7,619 bases of DNA from Deltaproteobacteria bacterium UBA6601 (GTDB taxonomy: Bacteria; Myxococcota_A; UBA796; UBA9615): positions 651 to 8,269 of the forward strand of contig DJIF01000005.1 of the NCBI GenBank assembly GCA_002433485.1, given 5' to 3'. Of this stretch, positions 5,456-7,619 are shown piece by piece. The translations under genes and the position numbers were made by a program. Position 1 is the stretch's first letter; each line of letters starts with the position of its first letter. The notes under the pieces are model-generated. The model saw only the letters and a list, made by a program, of their open reading frames with translations, did no database searches and was not told where the DNA came from.

Positions 5456-7573
5456 ATGACCAGTAGAGAGTTGTTGCACTGGCCGCTGCGCAGGATCGTA
5501 TGGAAGCTGCCGCCTCTGGTTCTGGGCCTGTTTGGTCTTGTTTTTGTGCTCGTTGGTGGAGGCTGTGGCCCAGCGGAGGAAGCACCGGTTATGGTCAGCC
5601 CGACCCCCGAGCCGACTCCCGAGCCCCCGCCTCCCCCGGAGCCTGGTCGGCTCCACTATCTGGTTCTTGCCGAGCAGATAGGAGCTCCTCCCGGGCCGTC
5701 TTTGAGCCCTCTGCATCGCAACCTATCTGCCACTCCCGCGGCTCGTCCCAGCCCAGAGTTCTTGCGCGATGACGGAGCACCTGAGGAGGTCGCGGGGATG
5801 CTTGCCGACTGGCTGAATGGTCGCATTGCATCGGCCGAGGAGTTGCTGTTGGTGCAGTGGTCGATGGCGTGGGGAACTGAGGGGAGCGCCGGAACCGAGC
5901 GCCGCTGGGGAGCTTGCTCACTGCCCTGCACGCTTCTTGACGGCTTTGTTGCGGGTCCAGAACGTCATCCTGTTGATCCGATCGCCGACGGGCTTGCGCT
6001 GTTCGCTGGGCGGATCGGAGCGCGGGATTTACGTGCAGAGTTGGTCAATGGCAAGTTGGCTGTTGCCGCAGGTGCCGAGCCCCTGCTTCGTGCCGATGGC
6101 GGCAGCCGCTCGATCAAGAAGCGTTCTAAGTGGCAGATCACCATGGCCGCTCCTGATGGAGCGTTGAGCACCGCTACCAGCTTCGAAGTGAACAGAGAGC
6201 TGCGGGTGTTGTCTGCCAGCACCGAACAGCTCCCCATTCAAGAGCTTGTCCCAGCCAGCCCGGCAGAGGCGCGCCTATATCCTGATCTTGCTGGTACAGC
6301 ACCAGAGCTGCCGCCGCGTGTTCGAGGCGTCGAGGGGCTCGCGCAGGAGTGGCCCTGGGAGGGAGCGGGGCGGTTCGAAGGGCAATTTGGAATTCGACCC
6401 CTGCCAAGCGAAGAGGGCCTTCAGGTAGAGCGCGCCGAGCAGCTCGTCAGATGGGTTCCCACCGCCCGGCAGGCGGGGGAGGGGAGAGCTGATTTTTCGC
6501 TGTACTCAGCTTCGAGAGGGGCTGTCAGCGCAGTCTTCAAGCCCTTCCCTCGTGGCACTGATGTGCTTGCAGCTACGGTTGGTTCCCTTGAGGGGAGCCC
6601 TTATGGGGTTCGTGTCGCAGCGCCCAGCGGTGATGCCATGAGCTCGCGCGCATGGGAGGTTATTTCGGCCTTTGCCCGCTATCAGAAACGTGTTCCCTTG
6701 CCCGTGGGCTTGCCCGATGAGTTGCTCGTCTATTTGTCTGCTGAGCCACTAGGGGTCGTGAATGGCGGGGCGGGACAGGCCGCTTTCTCTCTGGTTGTCG
6801 ATGAGAGGAGGGGAGAGGAGGCGTCGTTGGTTCGCGCCTGGGCTCGCTTGAGTCTCGGGGCTAATGTTTCGGCTCGCGGTCCCGTTGCAGCAGATTGGTC
6901 CCGTTGGGTTGAGGCCCAGTTGCTCGGTGGCGCCGATCGTTCCTTGTGGGCCGCGGCTTTTGCCTTCGCTGGTGACGATGTCATTCAGGTTTGGAGAGAG
7001 CGCTTACAGAGTCCGGATCAAGCTGGTGCGCCTGACCCGGAGGCTTTTGTCGCCTGGGCTGGGTCGCGAGTATCGGAACTAAGAGCTGAGCTTCCCAAGC
7101 GTCTCGCTGAGCGCAGTTTTCTGCTTGCTCCGGCCGAAGTGGCTCTACCCTCGCCTCTCGAAGCGGGGAGTGAGCATGTCTTTGCTGCTGGTGGGTTTCC
7201 GTTTACGGCGGCGCTCGCTTTTCAGCTGCCTGAATCGGGGCTAGCCGCAGAAGAACAGTTGAAGCTCAGCTTGATGGCTGGTGACGGGGCTTCTTTTGAG
7301 TGGGCCTGGCAGTGGCTGCCTGGCTCTCGTTGGCGTGCTGCGGCCAGCAGCCCTGAGGAGCGCCAGGCGGTTCTGGATGGCTGGACGTCCTTTCAACGGC
7401 CCGGCGCCGAACTCGCCGAGTTACCGCGCCCTGAAGCGGCTATGGAAGAGCCGGTCCTGGCTGTCTACGGGCGCGGTACTGTCGGCTGGCAGGCGCGCGT
7501 CAGCTTGCGCATTGTGGCGCCATTGATTGAAGGCGAAGCTGCTCGGGAGGTGCCTGTTAGCGAGACCCCTTGA
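5456..7573 (+). CDS. Large predicted lipoprotein of unknown function with proline-rich tether
   Basis: I do not recognise a family. From ATG 5456 the product has 705 residues. An upstream in-frame GTG at 5444 would add four, but it overlaps the GGGAG ribosome binding site that would serve the ATG. The N-terminus has several Arg/Lys (to about 17) followed by a hydrophobic core PLVLGLFGLVFVLVGGGC. This is consistent with a lipoprotein signal and Cys37 as the lipidated residue, although Gly at -3 is an unusual lipobox. A Pro/Glu-rich spacer follows at about 48-63 (SPTPEPTPEPPPPPEPG), which would lift the rest away from the membrane. The remaining ~640 residues are rich in Ala, Leu, Glu, Arg and Trp with mixed helix/strand character, no further membrane helix, and no catalytic motif I can name. 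CSLPC at 154-158 is the only other cysteine pair. The gene is divergent from nadA. An exported structural or binding protein is the safest reading. Confidence 0.8.
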   Translation: MTSRELLHWPLRRIVWKLPPLVLGLFGLVFVLVGGGCGPAEEAPVMVSPTPEPTPEPPPPPEPGRLHYLVLAEQIGAPPGPSLSPLHRNLSATPAARPSPEFLRDDGAPEEVAGMLADWLNGRIASAEELLLVQWSMAWGTEGSAGTERRWGACSLPCTLLDGFVAGPERHPVDPIADGLALFAGRIGARDLRAELVNGKLAVAAGAEPLLRADGGSRSIKKRSKWQITMAAPDGALSTATSFEVNRELRVLSASTEQLPIQELVPASPAEARLYPDLAGTAPELPPRVRGVEGLAQEWPWEGAGRFEGQFGIRPLPSEEGLQVERAEQLVRWVPTARQAGEGRADFSLYSASRGAVSAVFKPFPRGTDVLAATVGSLEGSPYGVRVAAPSGDAMSSRAWEVISAFARYQKRVPLPVGLPDELLVYLSAEPLGVVNGGAGQAAFSLVVDERRGEEASLVRAWARLSLGANVSARGPVAADWSRWVEAQLLGGADRSLWAAAFAFAGDDVIQVWRERLQSPDQAGAPDPEAFVAWAGSRVSELRAELPKRLAERSFLLAPAEVALPSPLEAGSEHVFAAGGFPFTAALAFQLPESGLAAEEQLKLSLMAGDGASFEWAWQWLPGSRWRAAASSPEERQAVLDGWTSFQRPGAELAELPRPEAAMEEPVLAVYGRGTVGWQARVSLRIVAPLIEGEAAREVPVSETP

Positions 7574-7619
7574 GTCGTGACGAACTGGCAACGGCCTCAG
7601 AATCTAGGGGCTGGCGGCC
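7570..7619 (+). other. Possible start of a further gene, cut by the window edge
   Basis: Two frames stay open to the window end after the lipoprotein gene. TTG at 7570 overlaps the preceding TGA (TTGA) and reads Ser-Arg-Asp-Glu-Leu-Ala. GTG at 7577 reads Thr-Asn-Trp-Gln-Arg-Pro. About 15 codons are too few to identify a product, and no clear ribosome binding site decides between them. Confidence 0.2.

Noticed and set aside
5317..5457. N-terminal extension of NadA from 5457
   Set aside because: The extra 47 residues do not resemble NadA, carry no targeting signal, and would overlap the divergent lipoprotein gene's start.

Overview
The window carries a chromosomal, roughly 60% GC segment of a Gram-negative bacterium. 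Three features point toward a deltaproteobacterial-type lineage in the broad sense (Myxococcota, Desulfobacterota, Bradymonadota or SAR324-like). The ATP synthase operon begins with a b'/b pair and lacks the a and c genes next to it. The b subunit carries an apparent cleavable signal peptide. There are two predicted lipoproteins, one with a PPC-like domain. This placement is an inference from gene content, not a phylogenetic result. I see no mobile element, CRISPR array, tRNA or rRNA.

Layout. (1) Positions 1-2131, minus strand: the first four genes of an F-type ATP synthase operon in the order b' (GTG start at 2131), b, delta (atpH), alpha (atpA). The genes are tightly coupled (1-bp overlap, 4-bp overlap, 51-bp gap), and atpA is cut by the window edge just before its Walker A motif. 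A good sigma70-type promoter (TTGACG-N17-TATAAG) sits at 2197-2225 and would drive the operon. (2) Positions 2132-2523: a mostly non-coding divergent region. (3) Positions 2524-4361, plus strand: a two-gene unit of a small PPC-like lipoprotein and a polytopic GT-C/PMT-like membrane protein, joined by a 4-bp ATGA overlap. (4) Positions 4354-5316, minus strand: nadA (quinolinate synthase), convergent with the membrane-protein gene. The two reading frames overlap by 8 bp, and both stop codons lie inside one perfect 14-bp palindrome. (5) Positions 5317-5455: a short divergent region with a 13-bp inverted repeat. (6) Positions 5456-7573, plus strand: a large predicted lipoprotein of unknown function with a proline-rich tether. 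The last 46 bases may hold the start of another gene.

How the genes relate. The ATP synthase genes encode the peripheral stalk (b', b, delta) and the start of the F1 head. NadA makes quinolinate for NAD synthesis. The lipoprotein/GT-C pair looks like an envelope module acting on the periplasmic side, with an unknown substrate. The large orphan lipoprotein has no family I recognise. The least described parts are the lipoprotein/GT-C pair and the 705-residue lipoprotein. I do not see a clear new defence or mobile system here, and most of the window is ordinary chromosome.
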